DNA from: Bacilli bacterium | GTDB taxonomy: Bacteria; Bacillota_I; Bacilli_A; RF39; UBA660 | Assembly: GCA_022009835.1 (NCBI GenBank) | Contig: CP091726.1 | Coordinates: 248,001 to 312,000 of the forward strand | DNA length: 64,000 nt | Direction of reading: 5' to 3' | Shown: positions 8,234 to 18,346 of the stretch, piece after piece | Layout of the letters: every line of letters starts with the position of its first letter | How positions within the stretch are numbered: the stretch's first letter is position 1 | Translations under genes and position numbers: made by a program | The notes under the pieces: model-generated | Seen by the model: the letters and a program-made list of their open reading frames with translations, nothing else | Database searches by the model: none | What the model was told of the DNA's origin: nothing

Positions 8234-10210
8234 ATGAATAATGAAAAGAAAGTTGCTGGTCTTTATATAAGGGTTTCAACTGAAGATCAAGCTCGTGAGG
8301 GATTTAGTTTACCAGAGCAAGAAAAACGATTAAGAGTAATGTGTGAGTATAAAGGTTATGAAATATACAAAGTATATGAAGATGCTGGTATATCGGCTAA
8401 AACTGGTAATACAAGGCCTGCTTTTGAAGAACTATTACAAGACATACGAGAAAAGAAATGTAATACTATCGTTGTATTAAAACTTGATAGACTTACAAGA
8501 AGTGTATTTGATTGGGAAAAGATAATTAGATTTTTAGAAGAAAACGATGCTTATTTAGATTGTGCTAATGATGATATAAATACTACTAATGCTAATGGAA
8601 AAATGATTTCAAGAATACTTACATCAGTTTCACAAAATGAAATTGAGAGAACAAGTGAAAGAACTAAATTCGGTATGGCTGGAGCAATTAAACAAGGACA
8701 TATTCCTCATAAAGCACCTTTTGGCTATAAACATGAAAATAAAAAACTTGTTCCAGATGAAGCAACAAAGGATCAAATTATTAGAATATTTAATTTATAT
8801 CATCAAGGTAATTCATATCAAACAATTAGTAATCTTTATAATAAAGAAAAAAAGTATTTGGTAAAAACAAATTGGTGTGATGGAACTATTTTTAAAAAAA
8901 TACTTGAAAAATGAAATATATAAAGGCGACTTTGTTCATGGTAAAAGAAATAAAAATCCAATTTATTATGAAGATGTTGTCGAACCAATAGTATCAAAAG
9001 AATTATGGGAAGAATGCCAAGTCCAAAAAGAGAAAAAGAACTCTAGAAATTATAAACGAAAAGAAGATTATTTATTCTTACAAAAAAATTTAAAGTGTCC
9101 TAAATGTAATAGAATACTTGCTGGTAAAGCAACAACTAAAAAGAACGGAAATGTTTATTATTACTATTATTGTCATGATTGTAAGATAAACTTTAAAGAA
9201 GCAGACATAATGAAATTATTTGATGAGTTTATTGAAGATATTCAAGAATATGATTCAATGGTTAATCAAACACTTCTTCCAATGATTAAAACTAAATTAA
9301 ATAATCCTAAAGATAAATTGATAAAAAGAATTAAAACGAACATAAACTTAAAGCTGAAAGAATTAAAAAAGCATATATAAATGGTTCATTTACTATTGAG
9401 GAATATGATACAGAAAAAGCAATAGTTGAAAATGTTATAAAAGATTTAGAACATAAGATTATAGATTGTGAAATAAATGAAAATTTAAATCTTACTGCTG
9501 AAGATGTTTTTAATAAGAAGAGATATCGATTATATAAATAAAATTGTAGATTCAGAAGATTATGAAAAAAACATACTGAAACATGGAAAGATTTAACACG
9601 AGAAGAAAAATGTAATCTTATTATGAGATATGTTGATAATGTAGAACTAGAATTATATGGTAATAACAAAATAAGACTCGGTGAAGTATATTTTAGAGAA
9701 AGTATGTGTAAGCCATGTAATGATTTATATGATGCTGGTTTTCTTGATAAAAGAGATTATGCAATACTAGGTAATATTGGTATGAAATTAAGATTTAGTG
9801 AATACCTACCAATTGAGAAAGTTAGTGAAATAGTATTTACTTTAAGGCAAGTTTATAATGTAGGTTATTTTGAAGCCACTTATTATTATAAAGATAAAGT
9901 CATGTTCTTTAATGATTATGAAAAATAGAAATATTGTAAGAATATTCCCATTAGAAGATTATAGAAAAAAATGGATAAAATAGATAAACTACAATTAGGA
10001 GTTATCTATATTGGTAATAATGAAAAAAATGTTTATTAGAAGATAAAGAAGATATATACACTATTATTCCAGAAAGAACTAATTGTAGATTTTTATGAAT
10101 TAGATGAAGAAACAAAAAAAGAAGAAATTAGAATCAATAGAAAAAGCAAAACAAATGAGAAAAAAATTTTTTTAAAAAGAAATGATAATGTTAGTCAAGA
10201 ACAACGATAG
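8234..10210 (+). CDS. Large serine recombinase 2 (frame-broken)
   Basis: Large serine recombinase, about 659 residues when joined. Catalytic domain: AGLYIRVSTEDQAREGFS (nucleophile Ser in RVST), VLKLDRLTRSVFDW, SERTKFGMAGAI. Recombinase domain: IFNLYHQGNSYQTISN. Zinc ribbon: CPKCNRILAG...YYYYYCHDC. Then a coiled coil and RYVDNVELELYG. Unusually, about 185 further residues follow (EKVSEIVFTLRQVYNVGYFEATYYY, then KLQLGVIYIGNN), with a counterpart at the end of recombinase 1. The first 225 residues are unbroken; breaks lie at 8890, 9325, 9525 and beyond 9925. Start ATG 8234 is preceded by AAAAAGGAATGATTGTTTA. Confidence 0.92.
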
Positions 10211-10260
10211 TTGCTTGTGAAATTCTTGACTAACAAAAAAATATAAATAATAATGGAATA

Positions 10261-10294
10261 ACATCAAAACAAAATCACTTTTTCGTTTTGATGT
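10261..10294 (+). terminator. Terminator-like hairpin after recombinase 2
   Basis: Perfect 10-bp stem ACATCAAAAC/GTTTTGATGT (10261-10270, 10285-10294) with a 14-base loop, 51 bases after the recombinase stop. No strong T tract. Confidence 0.5.
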
Positions 10295-10480
10295 TATCTA
10301 TCATATAAAAAGTTTTTGTTTACTTTTTTTAAAAAGTAATAACAAACGAACACGTTTTGTTGAAAACTGGTTCAATGAAAGTGGGAAAAGTTTGTTTAGA
10401 TAAATTATGAAAATAATCGTTAGTTATTTGAATAATTTACATAGATAAAATAAAAAAAGCAGTGCTTTCTATTTTTATCA

Positions 10481-10593
10481 ATACTTTATGTAGTTTTAAT
10501 GCCTCAAGCATTATTACGAAATAAAGTATAAACGGTTTCTAAGGTGGTAAACCTTAGCTTCCATATCTTGTCTCTGACAAGATATATAGGAAG
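10481..10593. other. oriT-like region upstream of the MobV relaxase
   Basis: Between recombinase 2 and the relaxase lie nested and tandem inverted repeats: ATACTTTAT/ATAAAGTAT (10481-10489, 10521-10529) enclosing AATGC/GCATT; CTAAGGT/ACCTTAG (10539-10557); and CTTCC-ATATCTTGTC pairing with GACAAGATAT-AGGAAG (10558-10593). MobV origins of transfer lie just upstream of the relaxase gene and contain such repeats with ATAAAGTAT-like arms. No gene is seen in 10295-10660 and this is the only structure there. Confidence 0.5.
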
Positions 10594-10660
10594 TTATGAA
10601 TAATGACAAAGCCACTTTCGTGCCATTTTCAATATTCATATTTTAAGGAGGTGTAAAAGT

Positions 10661-12021
10661 ATGGAATTATCTTATTCACTACATTTAGGAAATGATAAAA
10701 ACAAATCTATTAAAGCAAGATAAGAAGCAAAAAAATACTCCATCAGGTACTACATCTAAAAATAACAATGCTATTCAAAATGTTAAGCAATTAGGAAAAG
10801 TTAATCATCATAATTTAAGACAATATGATAATAATCAAGAACTAATAAAAACTATCAAAGGTTCAAATGATATTGTTAAAGATGTTAAAGAATTATATTT
10901 AGATTTATTTGAAGAAGCAAGACTTGAATATAATAATAAACAAACTAGAGATGATAGAAAGATAGATAATTATTTTAATAAAATTGCTAATGATACAAAA
11001 ACATGATCTTGCTTGTGAAATAGTTATTGAACTTGGAAATATGGAATATTGGGATGAGAAAAGTTTAGAGTATAAATACGGGATGACACAAGTATTTGAA
11101 CAACAATTAGAAGATATACAAGAAATAGTTCCAGACTTTTTATATAGCAAATGCTACTATACATTTTTGATGAACACTCTCCTCATATGCATATAGTTGG
11201 AGTTCCAGTTAAAGAAAATTGTAAAACTGGTTTATCAAGACAAGTTGGAAAAACTTCTATCTTCACAAAAGAATCATTAGTAGTTATTCAAGATAAAATG
11301 AGAGAAAGATGTATTGATGAATTTAATATTGCTTATGGTATGGATTCAAAATTAAAGGAAAAACAAAAAGGTAAAAATCGAGATATAACCTCATACGAAA
11401 GAAAACTCTTTAATGAAAGAGTTAAAGGTCTTAAACAAGAAATTTCTAATTTAGAGAATGAAGTATCTGATTTAGAAGATAATAAACAAAATATTAATAA
11501 ACAAATAACTAAACTTAATAAAGATAAAAGATGATATAGTTGATGAAATAGATAAAAAAAGAAAAAAATCAATGATAAAATTATACTTAAAACCCAAAAA
11601 AATCAACTATTAAACGAAAATCAAAAATTGAAAGAAGAAAATGATAATTTAAAGCATGAGAATTATCAACTTAAATATAAAAAAACGAAGAATTAGAAGA
11701 ACAAAAAGAATTATTTACTTTATTACATTAAAAAAAGTGTTTTTAGATAAAATGCCTAAAGTTATTAAAGATATAGTTGATAAAAATATTTGATAGAAAT
11801 ATGAGTGTTGATTTATATAAAAAGTCAGTATGATTCAGAAATGTTAGAAAAAGCAACAAAAAAAAGAATTGAAGCAAATAATAAAAAGGTTTAATTTATT
11901 TAATAAAAAAAGAAATTGAAAAAGCAACTAAACATTTAAATGATGAAATGGACGAAGCTGTTGAAGAGTTTTATAAAACTAAAAAAGATAAAGAAAAAAA
12001 GATGATAGCTTATCACTTTAA
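10661..12021 (+). CDS. MobV-family relaxase (Pre/Mob) (frame-broken)
   Basis: The relaxase nicks oriT and starts strand transfer of mobilizable elements. Starting at ATG 10661 (site AAGGAGGTGTAAAAGT), frames join to about 450 residues. N-terminal motif: SYSLHLGNDKNKS. The catalytic metal motif is clear: IHFDEHSPHMHIVGVPV, matching HxDExxPHxHxxxVP of MobV. Before it is EIVIELGNMEYW; after it GLSRQVGKTSIFTKESL. The C-terminal half (from about residue 230) is a long coiled coil. Breaks lie at 10705, 11000, 11147, 11530 and further on. Together with the oriT-like repeats this makes module 2 a mobilizable rather than self-conjugative element. Confidence 0.88.
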
Positions 12022-12033
12022 AAAGCTATCATC
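12001..12033. terminator. Terminator between relaxase and cargo operon
   Basis: Perfect 10-bp stem GATGATAGCT/AGCTATCATC (12001-12010, 12024-12033) overlapping the relaxase stop; it lies between convergent genes and may serve both. Confidence 0.6.
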
Positions 12034-12042
12034 TTTATTATT

Positions 12043-12886
12043 TTAAATTTTATCTTTATCAATTCCTCTTGCTTCAAAAACTATTATAAATTTTAGTCAT
12101 GTCGCGATATTTACCTTTTTTTAATTCTTCAGAGTAAGAATCAAATTCAATATTATCAGAATTATCAGATAATTCCTTATCAATATCGTACGAAACATTA
12201 ACTAATTCATAAGATATAGGTTCATTAATATCATTAGAATTTAATAATCCGGAAATTATTAAGTAATTAGCAACTGTAGTATTCTTTACATTACCATCTT
12301 TATCATCATTTCTAAACACATCTATTGAATTTCCAACTGAACCAGTGTTTATTATAAATCTATTATATATTTTTTTGTAGATAAGGCGTATGTATATGTC
12401 CATATATTAATACATCTGCTTTTTTTATCTGATATTGTATTTTCACTTGGTAATAGCAATTCATATAATCTTTCTAATTTATCAATATTCCCAGCAAATT
12501 TATCTATCTTTTGTGGATGTGCATGTACTAATCTAACTAATCTTCCACTCATATAAAATTCATAGCAAAATGGCAAATTATTTAAAAAAATTGCTGTTTC
12601 ACTATTTATCTTACTTTTTATTCCAATTAATTCTATTAATTTCTTCTTGTGATTTATTAGTTAAATCTATATCACTAGTAAAGTATTCATCACAATTTCC
12701 TTTTATAATTACTTCACAAGAATTTCTAATTAAATCAACACATTCTTGTTGATGACTACCTTTTGCTATAATATCACCAAGACAATAAATGTTATCAATA
12801 TTTCTTTTTTTAATATCATTTTAAAAACCGATTTTTAATGCTTCTAAATTACCATGTATATCCGAAATTATTGCAATTCTATCCAT
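12043..12886 (-). CDS. Calcineurin-like metallophosphoesterase (frame-broken)
   Basis: Metal-dependent phosphoesterase. From ATG 12884-12886 (AGTGAGGTGAAAGA) the joined protein is about 280 residues: MDRIAIISDIHGNLEALK (DxH motif), YCLGDIIAKG (GD motif), VIIKGNCDEYF (GNxD, with Cys in place of the usual His), LVHAHPQ, and ADVLIYGHIHTPY (GHxH). The C-terminal 80 residues are acidic. The GNCDE replacement is also common in the YfcE/Icc-like branch, so activity is likely. It is last in a minus-strand group of four closely spaced genes. The substrate is unknown. Confidence 0.85.
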
Positions 12887-12900
12887 TCTTTCACCTCACT

Positions 12901-13542
12901 TTAAAATTGTAATTTTTCTATTACTTTTATATTTGTATTAGATAGATTTTCCTTTAATACTTTTCCATATGTTGGTTCTCCTATTATAGAGCCATAATGT
13001 ATTGGTATAACAATTTTAGGATTTATTCTTTTAACTAATTCAGTTGCTTCCTTAACATCCATTGTAAAATGTCCACTAATTGGAATAAAAGCGATATCAC
13101 ATTTGATGTTATTTGCTTCTTCTGTTATATCTGTATCTCCGGCAATATAATATGTAGTATTATCTATGGTTACTATATATCCTAGCCAGTTATTTATTCT
13201 AGGGTGAAACTGCTTTTCATTATTGTATGCTGGTATAGTTTTAATATTTATATTATCTAAGTTAGTTTCATCAAATGGTTCTAAATATATGTAATCACTA
13301 AATTCTATTTTTACTAATTACATCTTCCATTGATTTTTGGAGCAACAACAATAGTAATATCATTTTATTAACTTTTTTTCAATTGACTCATTAACCATGT
13401 GATCATAATGATTATGGGTAATAAATATAATATCAGCATCATGTCTATCAGTTTCTATCTTATATGGATCAAAATAAATTACCTTATCAAATCCTAATCT
13501 TATGCTACTTTGTGTGTTTACTTCAATATTATTTATATTCAT
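12901..13542 (-). CDS. Metallo-beta-lactamase-fold hydrolase, UPF0173/UlaG-like (frame-broken)
   Basis: About 212 residues from ATG 13540-13542 (GTTAGGAGGGCACT). The N-terminus runs DKVIYFDPYKI, then the zinc motif THNHYDHM (HxHxDH). Later come the ligand stretches AGDTDITEE and IPISGHFTMDVKEATELV, and near the end IVIPIHYG. This order is typical of the short MBL-fold 'metal-dependent hydrolase' family related to UlaG. One or two frame breaks lie near 13310-13370. It stops 15 bases before the phosphoesterase start. Substrate unknown. Confidence 0.85.
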
Positions 13543-13562
13543 AGTGCCCTCCTAACAATATC

Positions 13563-14055
13563 TTATATCTTTTTCATATAATAGATAGAATATTCCTCAA
13601 ATCCCTCTTTTTTATAAAGGCTAACTGCTGGTGTGTTATTCTCAAATGCATTTAATTTAACATATTTTTGTACCTTTTTTTCTTAACAATACTAGAAAAA
13701 TTCATCAATTAATTTTTTTACCTATGCCTTGTTTTTCTAGATGCTTTATCAACACATAAACAATCTAAGTAAGCCACAGGATCTCTATAATATATACCTG
13801 AATTTTTCAACAATATATCCGTTTACATATCCAATTATATTTTTTTATCAATTTCAGCAACAAGAAATATTTTTCTTTCTAGAAGATATATATTTTAATT
13901 CTTTTTTTCTCTATATATATCGCTTAAATAAGAATCTTCTTTAATATTTTTTTGGTTTTATCTAATGGTGCCTCTGTTTTTCTTAATTGATCTGCTAACT
14001 TTATTATGTCTTCAATATCACTTTTTTTAGCTCTTCTAATAATAATTTCTTTCAT
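13563..14055 (-). CDS. GNAT-family N-acetyltransferase (frame-broken)
   Basis: About 162 residues from ATG 14053-14055. The start MKEIIIRRAKKDDIEDIIKLADQL is typical of GNAT proteins; the middle has FLVAEIDKKNIIGYVNGYIVE and YLDCLCVDKASR, the usual beta4-beta5 stretch before the acetyl-CoA loop; the end has VKLNAFENNTPAVSLYKKEGFEEYSIYYMKK. It overlaps or nearly touches its neighbours (upstream gene ends at 14061, downstream begins at 13542). The acetyl acceptor cannot be told from sequence. Several frame breaks at T runs. Confidence 0.85.
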
Positions 14056-14060
14056 AGTAT

Positions 14061-14641
14061 TTACTCACTTTCTAAAAGATTCTTTATAGTTTCAAATTCT
14101 GTATAACCACTTTCTTTATTCAGATGTCCACCATTAGGGATTATGATTTCATCGGCATCAAGTTTTATTGCTAAATTATGAAATACATTTTGTGGTATAT
14201 AAGAATCATTATCTCCATATATACATATAATTTTTATTACATAGTTCTTTTTAATTTTATTTAATTCTCCATCAGCAATATAAAAGGTCTTATTAACGAT
14301 ATTATGAAAATCATTTTTTTATCATTTGAATAGTAATTATTAAAACCACTGACTAAAATCAATTTATCTATTTTTTTAAGTTATTATTTACTAAATATTT
14401 CATTGTAAAAAGCGCAACCACTAGAGTGTCCTATCATAATTGTTTCAGAAGTTATGTAATCAAGGTTATTATAAACATCTAAAACTTTCTTCCAATAATC
14501 ATAAAAGTGTTTATTATTATCAATAGGATATTGTGGAATAATAACTTGAGTATCATTATCATCTAATGATTCTTTAATATACGGAAACCAATTTTCAATA
14601 TTACTTCCCATAAAACCATGATTTATAAATATATATTTCAT
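14061..14641 (-). CDS. RBBP9/YdeN-type alpha/beta hydrolase (frame-broken)
   Basis: About 193 residues. MKYIFINHGFMGSNIENWFPY and VIIPQYPIDNNKHFYDYW are the family's opening; the nucleophile elbow is MIGHSSGCAF (Ser in GHSSG); the acid lies in ICIYGDNDSYIP and the catalytic His in IPNGGHLNKESGYTEF. Such small serine hydrolases are found in all domains of life, with poorly known substrates. It is the first gene of the four-gene minus-strand group that ends at 12043. One main frame break near 14385. Confidence 0.88.
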
Positions 14642-14701
14642 AATATCACCAACCTATATATAATTATAACATTAAAATCAAAAAAATTTTTAGCATTTCT
14701 A

Positions 14702-14862
14702 TTGGAATTAATTAAAACTTGTGGTAAGATGTATATAGAAATTGATACGAATTGTATTAATTCCTAATTGTGATAGTTAAGTTGTAAATAACTTAACCAA
14801 TCGCTCCATTTGAAGACAACTTACGGACTAATTAAAGTTCGTAAGTTTTTATTTTGTCCGTA
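14702..14862 (+). promoter_or_regulatory. Promoter and GCTCCA leader (c) heading module 3, with switchable hairpins
   Basis: TTGGAA 14702-14707 and extended -10 TGGTAAGAT (TAAGAT 14725-14730), spacing 17. In the leader, GTTAAGTT/AACTTAAC forms a perfect stem just before GCTCCA (14803-14808). A 12-bp terminator stem follows (14818-14829 with 14836-14847, one G-T) with a T-rich tail. TACGGAC (14822-14828) can pair either inside this terminator or, over seven bases, with GTCCGTA at 14856-14862. The two folds exclude each other, as in a terminator/antiterminator switch. The signal is unknown. Confidence 0.55.
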
Positions 14863-14901
14863 GTCAGGCTTGGAAAGGCTTGTTCTACCAAATATAAAGA
14901 T

Positions 14902-14930
14902 AATGTTCTCTTTCTAGGAAGGAGGACATT
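14902..14930 (+). promoter_or_regulatory. Hairpin sequestering the ribosome site of the 14935 ORF
   Basis: About 13 bp can form between 14902-14914 and 14918-14930 (several G-T pairs), with the ribosome site GGAAGGAGG inside the 3' arm, just before ATG 14935. Initiation should be weak unless the stem is opened. Confidence 0.55.
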
Positions 14931-14934
14931 TTTT

Positions 14935-15177
14935 ATGCTTGAATTTAAAACTATTGAAGAATTAAAACCTAATCCTAAACTACTAGAACTTATTAAAGAC
15001 TTTACTTATAAAACTAAAAAAGGAAAAGTTAAAGTTCTTCTAAATACTAATTTACAGTTTATAGAACCTACTGAATATCTAATTACATATCCCATTACTC
15101 TTACTATACTTGAATATAAAGTAAATGAAATCAGTAATAAGCCATTCTACATTAAAGAGTATAAAGAAAAAGTATAA
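14935..15177 (+). CDS. Small protein in front of recombinase 3
   Basis: 80 residues, intact. I chose ATG 14935 because GGAAGGAGG lies eight bases before it; an earlier in-frame ATG at 14854 lacks a site. Sequence: FKTIEELKPNPKLLELIKDF, then KKGKVKVLLNTNLQFIEPTE, then YPITLTILEYKVNEISNKPF. It is basic and has no membrane segment. It is not obviously similar to the small proteins of modules 1 and 2 but holds the same position. The complex leader suggests that its level is closely controlled. Function unknown. Confidence 0.7.
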   Translation: MLEFKTIEELKPNPKLLELIKDFTYKTKKGKVKVLLNTNLQFIEPTEYLITYPITLTILEYKVNEISNKPFYIKEYKEKV

Positions 15178-15307
15178 TTTGAAAGAAATTGAAACTTTTT
15201 TTAAGAAATTTTTTTAAATTTAGGGTTGCTTTTTTTGCGTTTGAGTGAGGAAACATATGAGAGGTATTTTTAATATTTCTCAAAAATTAAGGAAAGGAGG
15301 AAAAATT

Positions 15308-17120
15308 ATGAGATGTGGAGTTTATGTAAGAGTATCTACTGATGATCAAAGAGATAATGGTTATTCTATTGATTCACAACTTAGAATGATAAAAAGAATA
15401 TTGTGAAAAAGAATGATTATGATATTGTAGACGTCTATAATGATGCCGGACATTCTGGAAAAGATTTAATGAGACCAGAAATGCAAAGGCTACTTAAAGA
15501 TATCAAATCAAAGAAAATTGATAAGTTAATTGCTATTAAAGTAGATAGATTAACTAGAAATAATTATGATGGATTCTGGCTACTTAATTACTGTGAAGAA
15601 CACGATGTTAAGATTGAATTAATACTTGAACCTTATGATGTATCTACTGCTAATGGTGAAATGATATTTGGTATGAATTTAGTATTTGGTCAACGTGAAA
15701 GAAAAGAAATTGGAGCAAGAACTAAACGTGCTATGGAAGAAATGGCTTTAGAAAAAATACACCCAAGTAAAGCACCTTATGGTTATATTAGGAACAAAGA
15801 AACCGGTCATTTAGAAGTAGAACCAATTGAAGCACAAGTTGTAAAAGAAATATTTGAACTATGTAAAAAAGGTCATTCTACTAGAAATATTGCAACTATT
15901 ATGAAAGATAATAATGCTTATTTAAAGCAAGGTAAATGGAAAGCAGACAGAGTTTATAAGATACTTACTAATTCTATTTATATTGGTGTATTTGAGTATG
16001 GAAAGTATAAAAGAAAACCGCAAGATATTTTAAGAGTTGAAGATTATTGCGAGCCAATTATTGAGATAAATACTTGGAATACCACAAGAGCAAATTTAGA
16101 AAAGAACAAGCATCCAAATTATGGAGAGCATATCCACTTATTCGCAGGATTAGTAAAATGTCCACTATGTAATGAAATACTTGCTGCTAGTGAATCATTC
16201 AAAAAGTATAAGAATGAAACTAAAATTTATTACCATTTAAGATGTAAAAAAATTCTAATCGTAAAGGATATGGTTATCACTATAATTCAGATAAAATTGA
16301 AGACAAATTAAAAAAAGAATTTTTGAATGAATTAACTAGGTTTATGTATGATAATTCTAATGAAATAATTACTTGTAGTTCTACTAAAAAGTAAAGAAGT
16401 AAAAAGAAATAGAAAAAAAGCCATTGAAAAGTTAAAAAGTTCAAGAAAAAAAGATTAGTAGATTTATATTTAAGTTCTACTTTGGATGTAGAAACTATCA
16501 ATCATAAAAAAATGATGTTATTAAAAAAAGAGATAGATAAACTAACTAAAAAAAGGAAAACTACTTTTGATCCAGATAATGACTTTAAAGAATACACAGT
16601 GGAACTTCTTAAAAAGTTAGAATATGAAGAAGATAATGGAGAGTTTATCTTTAAAAAAACAATTTGAGTTTTGCTTATCTGTTTGATAGTTTAAATAAAA
16701 AAAGCACAAAAAGAATTAATAAATAGATTAATATCTTCCATCGAAATAACTAGAGATGATAACTACAATATTGAGATTAAAAAAATATCAAATTTACAGA
16801 AGAATTTATCTCAAAAAGTACAAAAAGATTATATTGATTATTTAAATGAACTACTAACTGATAATAATATTGGTATAACTTATAAAGAACAAATTAATAA
16901 AGAAAAAAATTATTAGAATTAGAAAAAAAGACTATACCATTATGTCATTAGTAAAAAAATGGAAAATAATCTATATTCTGAAGAAGAATTAAGCAACTAT
17001 ATTGATTTAATGAAAGAACATTTCTATGTAGATGGAATTATAAATTGTCCTTATATTGAAGGTAACAATATAGTTGATACTTTAATTCTTATACCAAAAA
17101 CTGAAGTAATAAATGTTTAA
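15308..17120 (+). CDS. Large serine recombinase 3 (frame-broken)
   Basis: About 604 residues from ATG 15308 (AAGGAAAGGAGGAAAAATT). Catalytic domain: MRCGVYVRVSTDDQRDNGYS, DAGHSGKDLMRPEMQRLL, IKVDRLTRNNYD, and GQRERKEIGARTKRAMEEMA. Recombinase domain: EIFELCKKGHSTRNIATIM. Zinc ribbon: FAGLVKCPLCNEILAAS...YYHLRCK. Coiled coil from about residue 360. It differs clearly from recombinases 1 and 2, so module 3 is a separate lineage. Breaks lie at about 15390, 16255, 16380, 16520, 16660 and later, all at A runs. The tnpV-like gene starts 26 bases downstream. Confidence 0.93.
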
Positions 17121-17145
17121 AAATTAAGAAAGGATTGATAAAATT

Positions 17146-17510
17146 ATGGGAATAAAATACACAAGACAAGGAGATTATTTAATACCAAATTTATATTTAG
17201 AAAAGGACGATGATTGTGGACGAATTGGCAAATATGGATTACTAAGATTACACTTTATTGTTCAAAATAAAGAAGCACTTTATGAAACACTTTTGATGAC
17301 AAATAAACTTACTCACCATCTTCTTTTAGTCAGTGATTCTTGTGAAAGTTTATACAAAATACTAATGGAAGATTATATTAAAAATGATGAAAGACTGTCT
17401 GAAAAAAGTAAAGAATTAAACCCATTAGAATGGACAAAGTTAATGAATAATTACAAAAAAATATGGCTGAAGAAATTGTCTTAAATGAATATGTTTTTTT
17501 GTATAAATAA
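17146..17510 (+). CDS. TnpV-like transposon protein (frame-broken near the end)
   Basis: About 121 residues. The sequence KYTRQGDYLIPNLYLEKDD, IGKYGLLRLHFIVQNKEALYETLLMTNKL and LNPLEWTKLMNNYKK fits TnpV, a small protein of unknown role carried by Tn4451-like and related serine-recombinase elements. One extra A after 17465 restores the family ending AEEIVLNEYVF and stop TAA 17508-17510. Ribosome site AAGAAAGGATTGATAAAATT. Co-transcribed with recombinase 3. Confidence 0.8.
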
Positions 17511-17513
17511 TCT

Positions 17514-17562
17514 TTCAAAAAAAGAGGCAAAAAATTATCGAAATAATTTAATCCTCTTTTTT
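17514..17562 (+). terminator. Terminator of the recombinase 3/tnpV unit
   Basis: AAAAAAGAGG pairs with CCTCTTTTTT, enclosing a second stem AAATTAT/ATAATTT, and ends in a T run. Confidence 0.6.
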
Positions 17563-17577
17563 TATATATTTTTCATA

Positions 17578-17658
17578 ATGTGGGAGTAAAAGTCGTGTCT
17601 AGCCAGCACTGAATTTATACTCCCGCATAAATTCCATTATGGGAATTCCCATACCCTT
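17578..17658. repeat. Inverted repeats at the right end of the recombinase 3 unit
   Basis: ATGTGGGAGTA (17579-17589) pairs with TACTCCCGCAT about 29 bases on (one G-T), and a 16-bp palindrome TATGGGAATTCCCATA follows near 17638-17653. The loop contains GTCGTGTCTAGCCAGCACTG. Such a structure between recombinase genes and cargo may be an oriT or an element end. Confidence 0.45.
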
Positions 17659-17686
17659 TTAAGTTAATAATTTGCATTCCATTCAT

Positions 17687-18325
17687 CTAAAAAAATTCTT
17701 TAACAAATGTTTTCATAAATTCAATTCTTCTATTTGCTAAATTTTTAGCAGTTGTAGTGTTCATATTGTCTCCAAGTTTAAATAGTTTATGATAAAAATG
17801 ATGTATAGTTGATTCACCGTCACCATTTGATTCGGAATAATCATCATTTTGATTTAATGGGACTTTATCATCATACATAATTACGTTATGAGAGCCTCCA
17901 TAAGAAAAAGTTCTACCTATACCAATTGCACCAATAGCATCCAAGTTATCTGCATCTTGTAAGATTAAAGTATTAATATCGTCTACATTTTTGCCATTCC
18001 AGTTATATTCTTCATGGTATTCTATTGCATAGCATATTTTATTAACTTGTTCATCTGTTAAATCAATGTGTGATAGAATCTCTTTAACTTTTTCAAGTGA
18101 ATCTTTAGGCGAAACAAATTTACCACTTTCATTTTGCATTATCCTATGTACATCATGTAAAAACGCTGCTATTCCAATAATAATTCTATCTCCACCTTCT
18201 TTTTCTTGAAGATATAAAGCGGTATTCATTGTTCTTATCAAATGACTTATGTCGTGACCACTTGAATCTCTTTTAAACAAATCTATAACATAAGGTTTTA
18301 ATTTTTCAATATAATTTTCTAACAT
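17687..18325 (-). CDS. HD-domain phosphohydrolase
   Basis: 212 residues, intact. HD-superfamily motifs: SSGHDISHLIRTMNTALYL (H...D), AAFLHDVHRIMQ (HD), and YAIEYHEEYNWNG, LILQDADNLDAIGAIGIGRTF near the end, as in the YpgQ/YedJ group that cleaves nucleoside phosphates or related compounds. Start ATG 18323-18325 behind GTAGGAGGTAAAT. It begins 22 bases after the DUF6414 gene, so they form an operon. The family is mostly housekeeping-like, but here it lies inside the island beside a protein family often found on mobile DNA. Confidence 0.88.
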   Translation of the reverse strand: MLENYIEKLKPYVIDLFKRDSSGHDISHLIRTMNTALYLQEKEGGDRIIIGIAAFLHDVHRIMQNESGKFVSPKDSLEKVKEILSHIDLTDEQVNKICYAIEYHEEYNWNGKNVDDINTLILQDADNLDAIGAIGIGRTFSYGGSHNVIMYDDKVPLNQNDDYSESNGDGESTIHHFYHKLFKLGDNMNTTTAKNLANRRIEFMKTFVKEFF

Positions 18326-18346
18326 ATTTACCTCCTACTTAACTAT

